Assembly (NCBI RefSeq): GCF_001425045.1
Contig: NZ_LMDJ01000034.1
Coordinates: 124,001-188,000, forward strand
Origin: Massilia sp. Root351
GTDB lineage: Bacteria > Pseudomonadota > Gammaproteobacteria > Burkholderiales > Burkholderiaceae_D
Direction of reading: 5' to 3'
Length of the DNA: 64,000 nucleotides
Under the pieces are notes generated by a model that was not told where the DNA came from, searched no databases, and saw nothing but the letters and a program-made list of their open reading frames with translations. How positions within the stretch are numbered: position 1 is the first letter of the stretch; each line of letters starts with the position of its first letter. Made by a program: the position numbers and the translations under genes. Below, in pieces: positions 39,765 to 47,259 of the stretch.

Positions 39765-41060
39765 ATGATTACCACCAGCCCCACCGGGGCGGGCGCGCTG
39801 CCGCCCGCCGTCCGCACCCGCAAGCCGTTCTATGCCATCCTGTACGTGCAGGTACTGTTCGCCATCGCGCTCGGCATCCTGCTGGGCCACTTCGACGCCA
39901 GGCTGGCGATCGACATGAAGCCCCTGGGCGACGGTTTCATCAAGCTGATCAAGATGCTGATCGGCCCCATCGTGTTCTGCACCGTGGTCAGCGGCATCGC
40001 CGGCATGCAGGACATCAAAAAGGTCGGCCGCATCGGCTGCAAGGCGCTGCTCTACTTCGAGCTGGTGTCCACCTTCGCGCTGTTCATCGGCATGGCGGTC
40101 GGCAACTGGGTGCGCCCGGGCGACGGCTTCAACGTCAACCCCGCCACGCTGGACGCCAAGGCCGTCACCGATTACGTGGGCAAAGCCAAGCACATGACGC
40201 CCACCGACTTCTTCCTCAACATCATTCCCAACACCGTGGCGGACGCCTTCGGCAGGGGCGACGTGCTGCAGGTACTGCTGATCTCCCTGCTGTTCGGCTT
40301 CGCGCTGTCGGCCATGGGCAGCCGCGCCAAACCGGTGACGGAGCTGATCGATATGGGTTCGCAGGCGGTCTTTGGCGTGATCAACTTCCTGATGCGCTTC
40401 GCCCCCATCGGCGCGTTCGGCGCCATGGCCTTCACGGTCGGCAAGTACGGCGTGGTGTCGCTCGGGCCGCTGCTCAAGCTGATCGGCACCTTCTACCTGA
40501 CTTCCGCGCTGTTCGTGCTGATCGTACTGGGACTGGTCGCGCGGGTGGCCGGATTCAGCATCATCAAGTTCATGGTCTACATCAAGGAAGAGATCTTCCT
40601 GGTGCTCGGCACCAGCTCGTCCGACACGGCGCTGCCCACGCTGATGGCCAAAATGGAGAGGCTGGGCTGCTCCAAACCGCTGGTAGGCCTGATCGTCCCC
40701 ACCGGATACACTTTCAACACCGATGGCACCAGCATCTACATGACGATGGCGGCGCTGTTCGTGGCCCAGGCCACCAACACGGAACTGAGCCTGCTGCAGC
40801 AGCTGGCCATCTTCGGCGTGGCCATGCTGACCTCGAAAGGCGCCAGCGGCGTGCAAGGCGCTTCCTTCATCGCGCTGGTCGGCACGCTGGCGGTGGTGCC
40901 CACCATCCCGGTGGCCGGCATGGCGCTGATCCTGGGCATAGACCGCTTCATGAGCGAAGCGCGGGCGCTGGTCAACATGATAGGCAACGGCGTCGCCACG
41001 GTGGTCATGGCGCGCTGGGAAGGTGAACTGGACCGCGACAAACTTGCCGCCATCCGCTAA
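39765..41060 (+). CDS. dctA: C4-dicarboxylate/proton (sodium) symporter DctA
   Basis: A 431-residue inner-membrane carrier of the dicarboxylate/amino acid:cation symporter family. Hallmarks are MLIGPIVFCTVVSGIAGM, the Ser-rich re-entrant loop LGTSSSDTALP, and the transport core PTGYTFNTDGTSIYMTMAALF followed by TSKGASGVQGASFI. The length agrees with the DctA norm. The start has GGAGG upstream. Its place between the cupin and porin genes under LacI control suggests uptake of an acidic substrate or a pathway intermediate rather than general succinate uptake. Confidence 0.93.
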   Translation: MITTSPTGAGALPPAVRTRKPFYAILYVQVLFAIALGILLGHFDARLAIDMKPLGDGFIKLIKMLIGPIVFCTVVSGIAGMQDIKKVGRIGCKALLYFELVSTFALFIGMAVGNWVRPGDGFNVNPATLDAKAVTDYVGKAKHMTPTDFFLNIIPNTVADAFGRGDVLQVLLISLLFGFALSAMGSRAKPVTELIDMGSQAVFGVINFLMRFAPIGAFGAMAFTVGKYGVVSLGPLLKLIGTFYLTSALFVLIVLGLVARVAGFSIIKFMVYIKEEIFLVLGTSSSDTALPTLMAKMERLGCSKPLVGLIVPTGYTFNTDGTSIYMTMAALFVAQATNTELSLLQQLAIFGVAMLTSKGASGVQGASFIALVGTLAVVPTIPVAGMALILGIDRFMSEARALVNMIGNGVATVVMARWEGELDRDKLAAIR

Positions 41061-41070
41061 GGACAACGAT

Positions 41071-42198
41071 ATGAAGAATACGAATACCTCCTCGCGCTGC
41101 GCCGCCGCGGCCGCCCTGGCCCTGGCTGCCGCGGCGGGCCACGCCGCCGCGCAGAGCAATGTCACGGTCTATGGCCGCCTGAACGTGGCCATGGAACACA
41201 TGGAAACCTCGGCCGCCGGCGCCGCCAGCAATGGCAAGCGGCTCGCCGTCACGCGCCTGGTCAACAACCGTTCCGTGTTCGGCTTCAAGGGCGCCGAAGA
41301 CCTGGGCGGCGGCAACAAGGCCATCTTCCAGATCGAAGGCACGCTGTCGCCCGACACCGGCGAAGGCAGCCCGGCCCAGCGCGACACCCGCGTCGGCCTG
41401 GAAGGCGGCTACGGCCAGCTGTTCCTCGGGCATTGGACCACCCCTTACAACAACAGCACCTCCGGGCTGGACCCGTTTTACCCCACCACGGCCGGCTACA
41501 TGAGCATCATCGGCAACGGCGCCGGCTCGACGGTGGACAACCTGAGCAACCTGTCCTCTTTCGACCGCCGCCAGCAGAACAGCATCAGCTGGTACTCGCC
41601 CACCTGGCACGGCATCACGCTGCGCACCGCGCACGGCATCAGCGAGGAACGTCCGGCCGGCGGCGCCAAGCCGTCGCTGACCTCGCTGGCCGGCGTCTAC
41701 GAGCAAGGGCCGTGGTACGCCGCGCTGGCCCACGAGCGGCACCACGACTACCAGGGCAAGGGCCGCGACGACAGCGGCACCAAGCTGGCCGCCGCCTACC
41801 GCTTCAGCCACCGGCTGGGCGAGACCCGGCTGGCCGTCATTGCCGAGAAACTCAAGTACGAAACCGCCACCGGCAAGCTGGAACAGACGGCTTACTATGT
41901 TTCTGCAACGCACCAGGCCGGCCCGCACGGGCTGCGCCTGGGCTTTGCGCACGCCGGCGACGGCAAGGGCGGCTCGACGCAGAAAATCGGCTACCTCAAG
42001 CGCGGGCCGGACACCGGCGCCAGCCACGTCACGCTGGGCTACGACTACACGCTGTCCAGGCGCAGCAGCCTGTACGCGTATTACACGCGGCTCGACAACG
42101 ACGCCAACGCGCTGCACGACTTCGCCATCAACGCGCTGACGGTCAGCGCCGGGGCCACGCTGCAGGGCGCCGCCTTCGGCATGCGGCACGCGTTCTAG
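41071..42198 (+). CDS. General porin (Gram-negative porin, Burkholderiales type)
   Basis: A 375-residue outer-membrane beta-barrel. A signal peptide ends at GHAAA|QSNVTVYGRLN, the mature start being typical of this porin family. Alternating strands with Gly-Asp turns (VFGFKGAEDLGGG, AIFQIEGTLS, RDTRVGLEGGYGQLFLGHW) continue to the C-terminal GAAFGMRHAF, whose final Phe is the BAM recognition residue. It starts 10 bp after dctA and closes the catabolic operon, so it likely admits the same substrate across the outer membrane. Confidence 0.92.
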   Translation: MKNTNTSSRCAAAAALALAAAAGHAAAQSNVTVYGRLNVAMEHMETSAAGAASNGKRLAVTRLVNNRSVFGFKGAEDLGGGNKAIFQIEGTLSPDTGEGSPAQRDTRVGLEGGYGQLFLGHWTTPYNNSTSGLDPFYPTTAGYMSIIGNGAGSTVDNLSNLSSFDRRQQNSISWYSPTWHGITLRTAHGISEERPAGGAKPSLTSLAGVYEQGPWYAALAHERHHDYQGKGRDDSGTKLAAAYRFSHRLGETRLAVIAEKLKYETATGKLEQTAYYVSATHQAGPHGLRLGFAHAGDGKGGSTQKIGYLKRGPDTGASHVTLGYDYTLSRRSSLYAYYTRLDNDANALHDFAINALTVSAGATLQGAAFGMRHAF

Positions 42199-42227
42199 CG
42201 CGGGATCGGCCAGCGCCGTAAACGCGG

Positions 42228-42254
42228 AAGCCCGCATGATGCGGGCTTTTTATT
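42228..42254 (+). terminator. Terminator of the catabolic operon
   Basis: Stem AAGCCCGC / GCGGGCTT with an ATGAT loop, followed by a T tract, 29 bp after the porin stop codon. Confidence 0.9.
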
Positions 42255-42281
42255 TAGTGGGTTTATTCCCGAATGGCCGCG

Positions 42282-42533
42282 CTAGGCAGCCAGCAGCGAC
42301 ATAGCAGGCCGGGGCGGCGGCGCGATCGGCGGTCCCAGCGGGGTGCGGCGTGGATCGATCGCCGGCTCCGGCATATGGTAGGTGTAGGGATTGATGATGA
42401 TCGGCGGAATGGTAGGCGGCGCCGATGGCGGCCCCTTGGGTCCGCCCGAACACTCAGTCGCGCTACGCTGGCGCATTGCACTGCCGAATCCCGAGGATAT
42501 CGATTGACCCTCGCTCAGTTCTAGCCAAGCCAT
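42282..42533 (-). CDS. Small proline-rich hypothetical protein
   Basis: An 83-residue ORF with a good GGAGGG four bases before its ATG. The first half is polar (MAWLELSEGQSISSGFGS). The second half is rich in Pro and Ile (GGPKGPPSAPPTIPPIIIN, then PPIAPPPRPAMSLLAA). No signal peptide or known domain is present. Composition alone cannot prove that it is expressed, but the ribosome site and lack of a competing gene favour it. The 234 bp between its start and the next gene at 42768 hold no other feature that I can support. Confidence 0.45.
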   Translation of the reverse strand: MAWLELSEGQSISSGFGSAMRQRSATECSGGPKGPPSAPPTIPPIIINPYTYHMPEPAIDPRRTPLGPPIAPPPRPAMSLLAA

Positions 42534-42767
42534 ATTGCCCTCCATGTGCAGGATAGGTATTCAGTATAGGCAACGATATCTTTAATTCAAGGACGGATCC
42601 GCCGGTTTTTTCCGCGGGCGGGGCAAGCTTCGCAGCTTATCGCCGCCGTCCGCCATTGATCCCGTGAATTCTGCGCTCCATCGCAATCCGGTGGCCCGGC
42701 GCCCCGCTGCACCGTAAAGTTACCCCATACCAACCACGGCATCACTCGCCAAACCAGGGGAACCCTC

Positions 42768-43166
42768 ATGAAAAAACTGCTCGCCATCCTGCTTATCGCC
42801 CTGCTCTTTATTGCCGCCTGGAACACACTGGACAGCAGCGGCATGGTGGTCCACCTGGGCGACGAAGAATTCGAAGGCCCGCTGGGTGTGTTGCTGGGCA
42901 TCACCTTCGGTGGCCTGGGCCTGCTGATCGGCGCCGTGGTCATGGTCTGCGTGGCGGTGTTCCTGGGCTTCCTGTTCGCCGGCCTGGGCGTGCTGATGGT
43001 GGCCGGCCTGCTGATGCTGGCGGTGGTGCTGGTGGCCGTGATGTCGCCGCTGATGCTGCCGGTGCTGATACCCGCCGCCATCATCTGGTTCATCGTGGCG
43101 CGCAACCGCAAGCAGCGTGCCCGCGAGAGCAAGCTGAAGGACATGGACCCGCACGCAGCCATCTGA
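42768..43166 (+). CDS. Small integral membrane protein of unknown function
   Basis: A 132-residue protein with an N-terminal hydrophobic helix (KKLLAILLIALLFIAAW), a short acidic periplasmic-type stretch (HLGDEEFEGP), and three closely packed Gly/Leu/Val-rich helices (about 38-60, 62-80 and 84-108) before a basic cytoplasmic tail (RNRKQRARESKLKD). No named family is recognised. The compact helices separated by almost no loops suggest an oligomeric inner-membrane protein. It stands alone and is convergent with the diguanylate cyclase gene. Confidence 0.75.
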   Translation: MKKLLAILLIALLFIAAWNTLDSSGMVVHLGDEEFEGPLGVLLGITFGGLGLLIGAVVMVCVAVFLGFLFAGLGVLMVAGLLMLAVVLVAVMSPLMLPVLIPAAIIWFIVARNRKQRARESKLKDMDPHAAI

Positions 43167-43191
43167 CAGACGCAGCGATCAAGTCACACAG

Positions 43192-46100
43192 TCAAGCGGC
43201 CGGGGGCAAGTCCTGCGGCCGCTTTTTTTCCGCCTCCGGCCCGCACTGGTCGACCCGCTCCACCCGGTTGCGCCCGCCCCGCTTGGCGCAGTACAAGGCC
43301 TTGTCAGCCCGCACCAGGGCCGTGTCGCCGCTGGCGTCGGCCGGGTCCAGCGCGGCGATGCCGATGCTCACCGTGACCGGCAGCGTGCGGCCCTCCGCCT
43401 CCAGCGGCGTGTTGGCGATGCGCTGGCGCAGCCGTTCGGCGAAGGCAGTGGCGGCCGCCATGTCGGCGCCCGGCAACAGCACTGCGAATTCCTCGCCGCC
43501 CACCCGGCCCAGCGTGTCGATCTTGCGCTGGCTGTCGCGCATCAGCGCCGCCAGGTGGCGCAGCACGGCGTCGCCGGTGGCGTGGCCGTATTCATCGTTG
43601 ACGCGCTTGAAATGGTCCAGGTCCAGCATCAGCACCGCGCCCTGCTCGCCGACGTCGCGCTGCAGGCGCGCCTGCTCGTCGTCCAGGCGCGCCATGAATT
43701 CGCGCCGGTTCGGCAGGCCGGTCAGGAAATCGGTGGTGGCCAGCACCAGCAGCTCGTCGTTCATGCGCTTGCGTTCGGTGATGTCCAGCGTGGACACGAT
43801 CATGAAGTCCAGGCTGTGCGTGTGGCCCGGCATCACCAGCAGGGTCAGCTCGTTCTGGCGCTGCACCCCGTCCAGCCGCTCGAAGCTGCTCTCGCAGGCG
43901 AACAGGTGGGCGCCCTGGGCCAGCGCGCCCAGCGCCTGGGCGAACGCCGGCATGGCGCTGGCGTCGAAATTCTGCGCCAGCGTCAGCGCGGCGGCGTCCT
44001 TGCTGCCGGGCGGCGCGCCCACCTGGGCCAGCGCGGCGGCGTTGACGTCGATGATGCGCACCAGGCCGGCCAGCCGCGCCACCTGGCTGGGGTTGGCGCG
44101 CAGCCAGGCCGGCACGTCGTCCACGCCGGACTGCTCCAGCTCGGCCAGCGCGGCCCGCACCGCCGACCAGTCCTGTTCCCACAGCGCCACCGGCGCGTGG
44201 TCGTACAGGCTGCGGAAGCGCGCCTCGCCGGCGCGCAGCGCCACTGCCGCCTGGGCCTGTTCGATGGCGATGCCGGCCAGGCGCGACGCCTGTTCCATCA
44301 GCGCCAGCTGGGCCACCCCGGGCGCCTGCGCGGCGCGGTGGAAGATGGCGAAGGTGCCCAGTATCGCGCCGCTGGCGGCGCGGATCGGTTCGGACCAGCA
44401 AGCCTGCACATCGGCCTGGCGCGCCAGGTCGCGGTACTGCGACCACAGCGCGTCCTGCGCGATGTCGGCCACGATCACGCGCCGCCCCAGCTGCACCGCC
44501 TGGCCGCAATAGCCGCCCGGCTGCTCGACCGACTGGCCGTCGATGGCCGCGCTCAGGAACGGCGGCAGGCTGGGCGCCGCGCGCACATGCAGCCGGCGCC
44601 CCTCCTCGTCCAGCAGCAGGATGGCGCCGCGCAGTTCCGGATGGCCGTCCTCGACGCCGTGCACCACGCTGTCGAGTATGGTCTGCAGCGGCGCGCCGGT
44701 GGCCAGCAGTTCCAGCACCTGGCGCCGGGTCTGCTCGCGGCGCTCGCTCTGGGTGCGCTCGGTGATGTCGCGGAAGGACCACAATCGCGCCGGCGCGCTG
44801 CCCAGCTTCAGGCCGCGCGTAAACAGCTCGATCACGCGGCCGTCGCGCAAGTGCAGCAGTTCGTGCTGCACCTCGTTCTCGCCCTGGCGGCGCGCCACCG
44901 CCGCCAAAAACACGGCCGGCTGCGCCAGCTGTTCGGCCACCTGCTGCAGCAGGATGGCGCCGTCCTGCTGCCAGTCCAGGTGCTCGGGCACGTTCCACAA
45001 TTCGCGGAAGCGGCGGTTGGAGTTGAGCACGCCGCCCTCGAAATTGTCGACCAGGATGCCGTCCACGGTGGAGTCGAGGATGCTGCGCAGCACGGCCTGG
45101 CTGCGCTGGGCGCTGTCGGCCATGGCCAGCAGGCTGGCCTGGCCCTCCTTCAGTTCGTCGGCCAGCTGGCGCGTCCGGCTCAGCGCGCGGCGCGCCTTCA
45201 GGCTGCTGCGCGCCAGCATCCAGGCCAGTGCCGCCAGCACCCCGCTGAGCACCACCCCGGCGCCCCCGATCAATTGCACCTTGCCGTCGCGCTCCGCGCC
45301 CACGCCGCTGCCCGGCAGGCCGCTGATGCGCACCGTCCAGCGGTGCCCGGCCAGGCTGATCTTCTGCATGGTATGCCGCATGCCCGGCTGCGGCGGCCCG
45401 GGACGGCTGTCGTACATGCGGCTGCCCGCGTTCAGCGCTTCGCCGTCATAGATTTCCACGTCCAGCTTGGCGGCGCGCTCGCCGCCCAGGCCTGCCATCA
45501 CGTCGCCGAGCCGAAACGGCGCGTACACCCAGCCGGTCAGCGCGGCGCGGCGCTGCTCGATGGTGTGCCGGGGCTGCGCGTTGTGGTACACCGGCAGCAC
45601 CAGCAGGAAGCCGGCCTGTTCGTCGTCCTCGCGCTGGTCCTCCTGCACCAGCCGGATCTTGCCGCTCATGGCGGGCAAGCCGGAATCGCGCGCGCGTTCC
45701 AGCGCGGCACGCCGCACCGGCTCGGACAGCGGATCGTAGCCGAAGGCCTTCAGGTTGCTGCCGCTGAACGGCTCGATGTAGATAATGGGCGCGTACTGCG
45801 GCCGGTCGCCGGGCGGGCGCACCGCGTAGCCGGGAAAGCCGTCGCGCCGGACGGCCAGCGTGTGCACTTCGCGCTGTCCGCCGCCCACCAGGCGCATGTA
45901 GCCCACGCCCTGGATGCCGGGGAAATGCTGGTTCAGGTTCTGGCTGTCCAGGTAACGGTGGAATTCTTCGCGGTCGACGTAATCCGAACTGATGTACAGC
46001 CCCTGCACGCCGTACAGCACCTGCTCATAGGTTTGCATGCGCTGCGCGATGCTGTTGACCAGTTCGCGCACGCGGAAGTCGAAATCGGCCTGGATTTCCT

Positions 46101-46242
46101 GCGCCGCGTCGGCGCTGGCGTTGCGCCACAGCCACCAGGTCGAGCCCAGGCACACGCCCAGCACCAGGCCGGCCACGACAATTGGGCTCAGCAGGTCTTG
46201 CGGCGTCCGGCGAGGCTGGGGCCGGGAATCGGTCGAGTCCAT
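43192..46242 (-). CDS. CHASE-PAS-GAF-PAS diguanylate cyclase, membrane bound
   Basis: A 1016-residue sensor enzyme that makes c-di-GMP. A first membrane helix (VVAGLVLGVCLGSTWWLW, about 20-37) and a second (LIGGAGVVLSGVLAALAWMLA, about 330) flank a CHASE-type extracytoplasmic sensor. The cytoplasmic part has PAS (about 390-500), GAF (about 525-680), a second PAS-like region (about 690-830) and the GGDEF domain with active-site variant GGEEF (RVGGEEFAVLL), the accepted active form. No EAL domain and no clear RxxD inhibitory site were seen. The frame opens at 46371, but the ATG at 46242 gives the expected short cytoplasmic N terminus. Confidence 0.9.
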   Translation of the reverse strand: MDSTDSRPQPRRTPQDLLSPIVVAGLVLGVCLGSTWWLWRNASADAAQEIQADFDFRVRELVNSIAQRMQTYEQVLYGVQGLYISSDYVDREEFHRYLDSQNLNQHFPGIQGVGYMRLVGGGQREVHTLAVRRDGFPGYAVRPPGDRPQYAPIIYIEPFSGSNLKAFGYDPLSEPVRRAALERARDSGLPAMSGKIRLVQEDQREDDEQAGFLLVLPVYHNAQPRHTIEQRRAALTGWVYAPFRLGDVMAGLGGERAAKLDVEIYDGEALNAGSRMYDSRPGPPQPGMRHTMQKISLAGHRWTVRISGLPGSGVGAERDGKVQLIGGAGVVLSGVLAALAWMLARSSLKARRALSRTRQLADELKEGQASLLAMADSAQRSQAVLRSILDSTVDGILVDNFEGGVLNSNRRFRELWNVPEHLDWQQDGAILLQQVAEQLAQPAVFLAAVARRQGENEVQHELLHLRDGRVIELFTRGLKLGSAPARLWSFRDITERTQSERREQTRRQVLELLATGAPLQTILDSVVHGVEDGHPELRGAILLLDEEGRRLHVRAAPSLPPFLSAAIDGQSVEQPGGYCGQAVQLGRRVIVADIAQDALWSQYRDLARQADVQACWSEPIRAASGAILGTFAIFHRAAQAPGVAQLALMEQASRLAGIAIEQAQAAVALRAGEARFRSLYDHAPVALWEQDWSAVRAALAELEQSGVDDVPAWLRANPSQVARLAGLVRIIDVNAAALAQVGAPPGSKDAAALTLAQNFDASAMPAFAQALGALAQGAHLFACESSFERLDGVQRQNELTLLVMPGHTHSLDFMIVSTLDITERKRMNDELLVLATTDFLTGLPNRREFMARLDDEQARLQRDVGEQGAVLMLDLDHFKRVNDEYGHATGDAVLRHLAALMRDSQRKIDTLGRVGGEEFAVLLPGADMAAATAFAERLRQRIANTPLEAEGRTLPVTVSIGIAALDPADASGDTALVRADKALYCAKRGGRNRVERVDQCGPEAEKKRPQDLPPAA
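43194..43229 (+). terminator. Terminator of the small membrane protein gene
   Basis: On the plus strand AAGCGGCC pairs with GGCCGCTT across a 15-nt loop, followed by T5. It overlaps the last codons of the opposing cyclase gene. Confidence 0.75.
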
Positions 46243-46368
46243 GGTTTTCGCGGGGAAAACTGCGGTGGGACAAAATACCAGTGGATTTGATAGTACGTTA
46301 CCGGGACCGCCCCGCGCAATGTCCCTGTTGTGGATTAGCGGCAATACAATATGCCGCATTGCCATTCC

Positions 46369-46392
46369 CAATCGGGCCTCAGGGCCCGATTG
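46369..46392. repeat. Inverted repeat downstream of queC
   Basis: A perfect 10-bp stem CAATCGGGCC / GGCCCGATTG with a TCAG loop, 24 bp past the queC stop. No T tract follows, so it may be a transcript-stabilising hairpin rather than an intrinsic terminator. Confidence 0.6.
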
Positions 46393-46415
46393 TAAGGGAA
46401 TCCCCTAGGAATCCC

Positions 46416-47132
46416 TCAGGCTGCGGCCGGGCTGCCGTCCGCGTATTGGCGGTAGCCGCGTGCGCGCAGTGCGCAGGCCGGGCAGCTGCCGCAGCCATAG
46501 CCCCAGTCGTGCAGCGCGCCGCGCTCGCCCAGGTAGCAGGTGTGCGTGGCTTCCCGGATCAGGTCCACCAGCGGCGTGCCGCCCAGCTGCCCGGCCAGCG
46601 TCCAGGTCTGCGCCTTGTCCAGCCACATCAGCGGCGTTTCCAGCTTGATGCGCGTGTCCATCCCCAGGTTCAGCGCCACCTGCAGCGCCTTCATGGTGTC
46701 GTCGCGGCAGTCCGGATAGCCGGAGAAATCGGTCTCGCACATGCCGCCCACCAGCACGTTCAGGCCGCGCCGGTACGCCAGCGTGGCCGCCACCGTCATG
46801 AACATCAGGTTACGGCCCGGCACGAAGGTGTTCGGCAAGCCGTTTTCCTGCATCACGATCTCGATATCCTCCGTCATCGCGGTCTGCGACAGCGCCGAAA
46901 TCAGCGACAGGTCCACCATGTGGTCCTCGCCCAGGCGCGCCGCCCACTCGGGCTTGTGCGCGCGCAGCGCCTGCAGCACCTGCGGCCGCACTGTCAGCTC
47001 GATGGCGTGGCGCTGGCCATAGTCGAAGCCGATGGTCTCCACCCGGCTATAGCGCTCCAGCGCCCAGGCCAGGCAGGTGGTGGAATCCTGGCCGCCGCTG
47101 AACAGCACCAGCGCCGCATCTGTCTTGATCAT
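46416..47132 (-). CDS. queC: 7-cyano-7-deazaguanine synthase QueC
   Basis: A 238-residue cytoplasmic enzyme that converts 7-carboxy-7-deazaguanine plus ammonia and ATP to preQ0, a step in making queuosine for tRNA. The N-terminal PP-loop ATP motif is FSGGQDSTT (near residues 11-19). Downstream come GFDYGQRH, NTFVPGRNLMF, GGMCETDFSGYPDCR and the zinc-binding C terminus GYGCGSCPACALRARG. Its length equals the E. coli enzyme. The frame continues upstream over the tamA region but the true N terminus is the ATG at 47132, preceded by GAAGG. Other que genes are not in this window. The 127-bp gap to tamA is AT-rich and should hold both divergent promoters. Confidence 0.96.
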   Translation of the reverse strand: MIKTDAALVLFSGGQDSTTCLAWALERYSRVETIGFDYGQRHAIELTVRPQVLQALRAHKPEWAARLGEDHMVDLSLISALSQTAMTEDIEIVMQENGLPNTFVPGRNLMFMTVAATLAYRRGLNVLVGGMCETDFSGYPDCRDDTMKALQVALNLGMDTRIKLETPLMWLDKAQTWTLAGQLGGTPLVDLIREATHTCYLGERGALHDWGYGCGSCPACALRARGYRQYADGSPAAA

Positions 47133-47259
47133 TTCGTTGCCTTCAATAAATCTTAGTAGTACGCCATCTTTCGGGACTATCCGGTAACATGCTGAATAGT
47201 TTTCCCTATCAAAAGAACCGGCGGGACCTCGAATTTTGGCACAACTCATCACAAAAGCA

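Noticed and set aside
43555..46290. 911-codon plus-strand ORF opposite the diguanylate cyclase
   Set aside because: Low-complexity antisense product with no domain; the cyclase frame has GGEEF, GAF and CHASE features.
47133..47259. preQ1 riboswitch upstream of queC
   Set aside because: I could not match the conserved preQ1 aptamer core; the gap is simply AT-rich with likely promoters.
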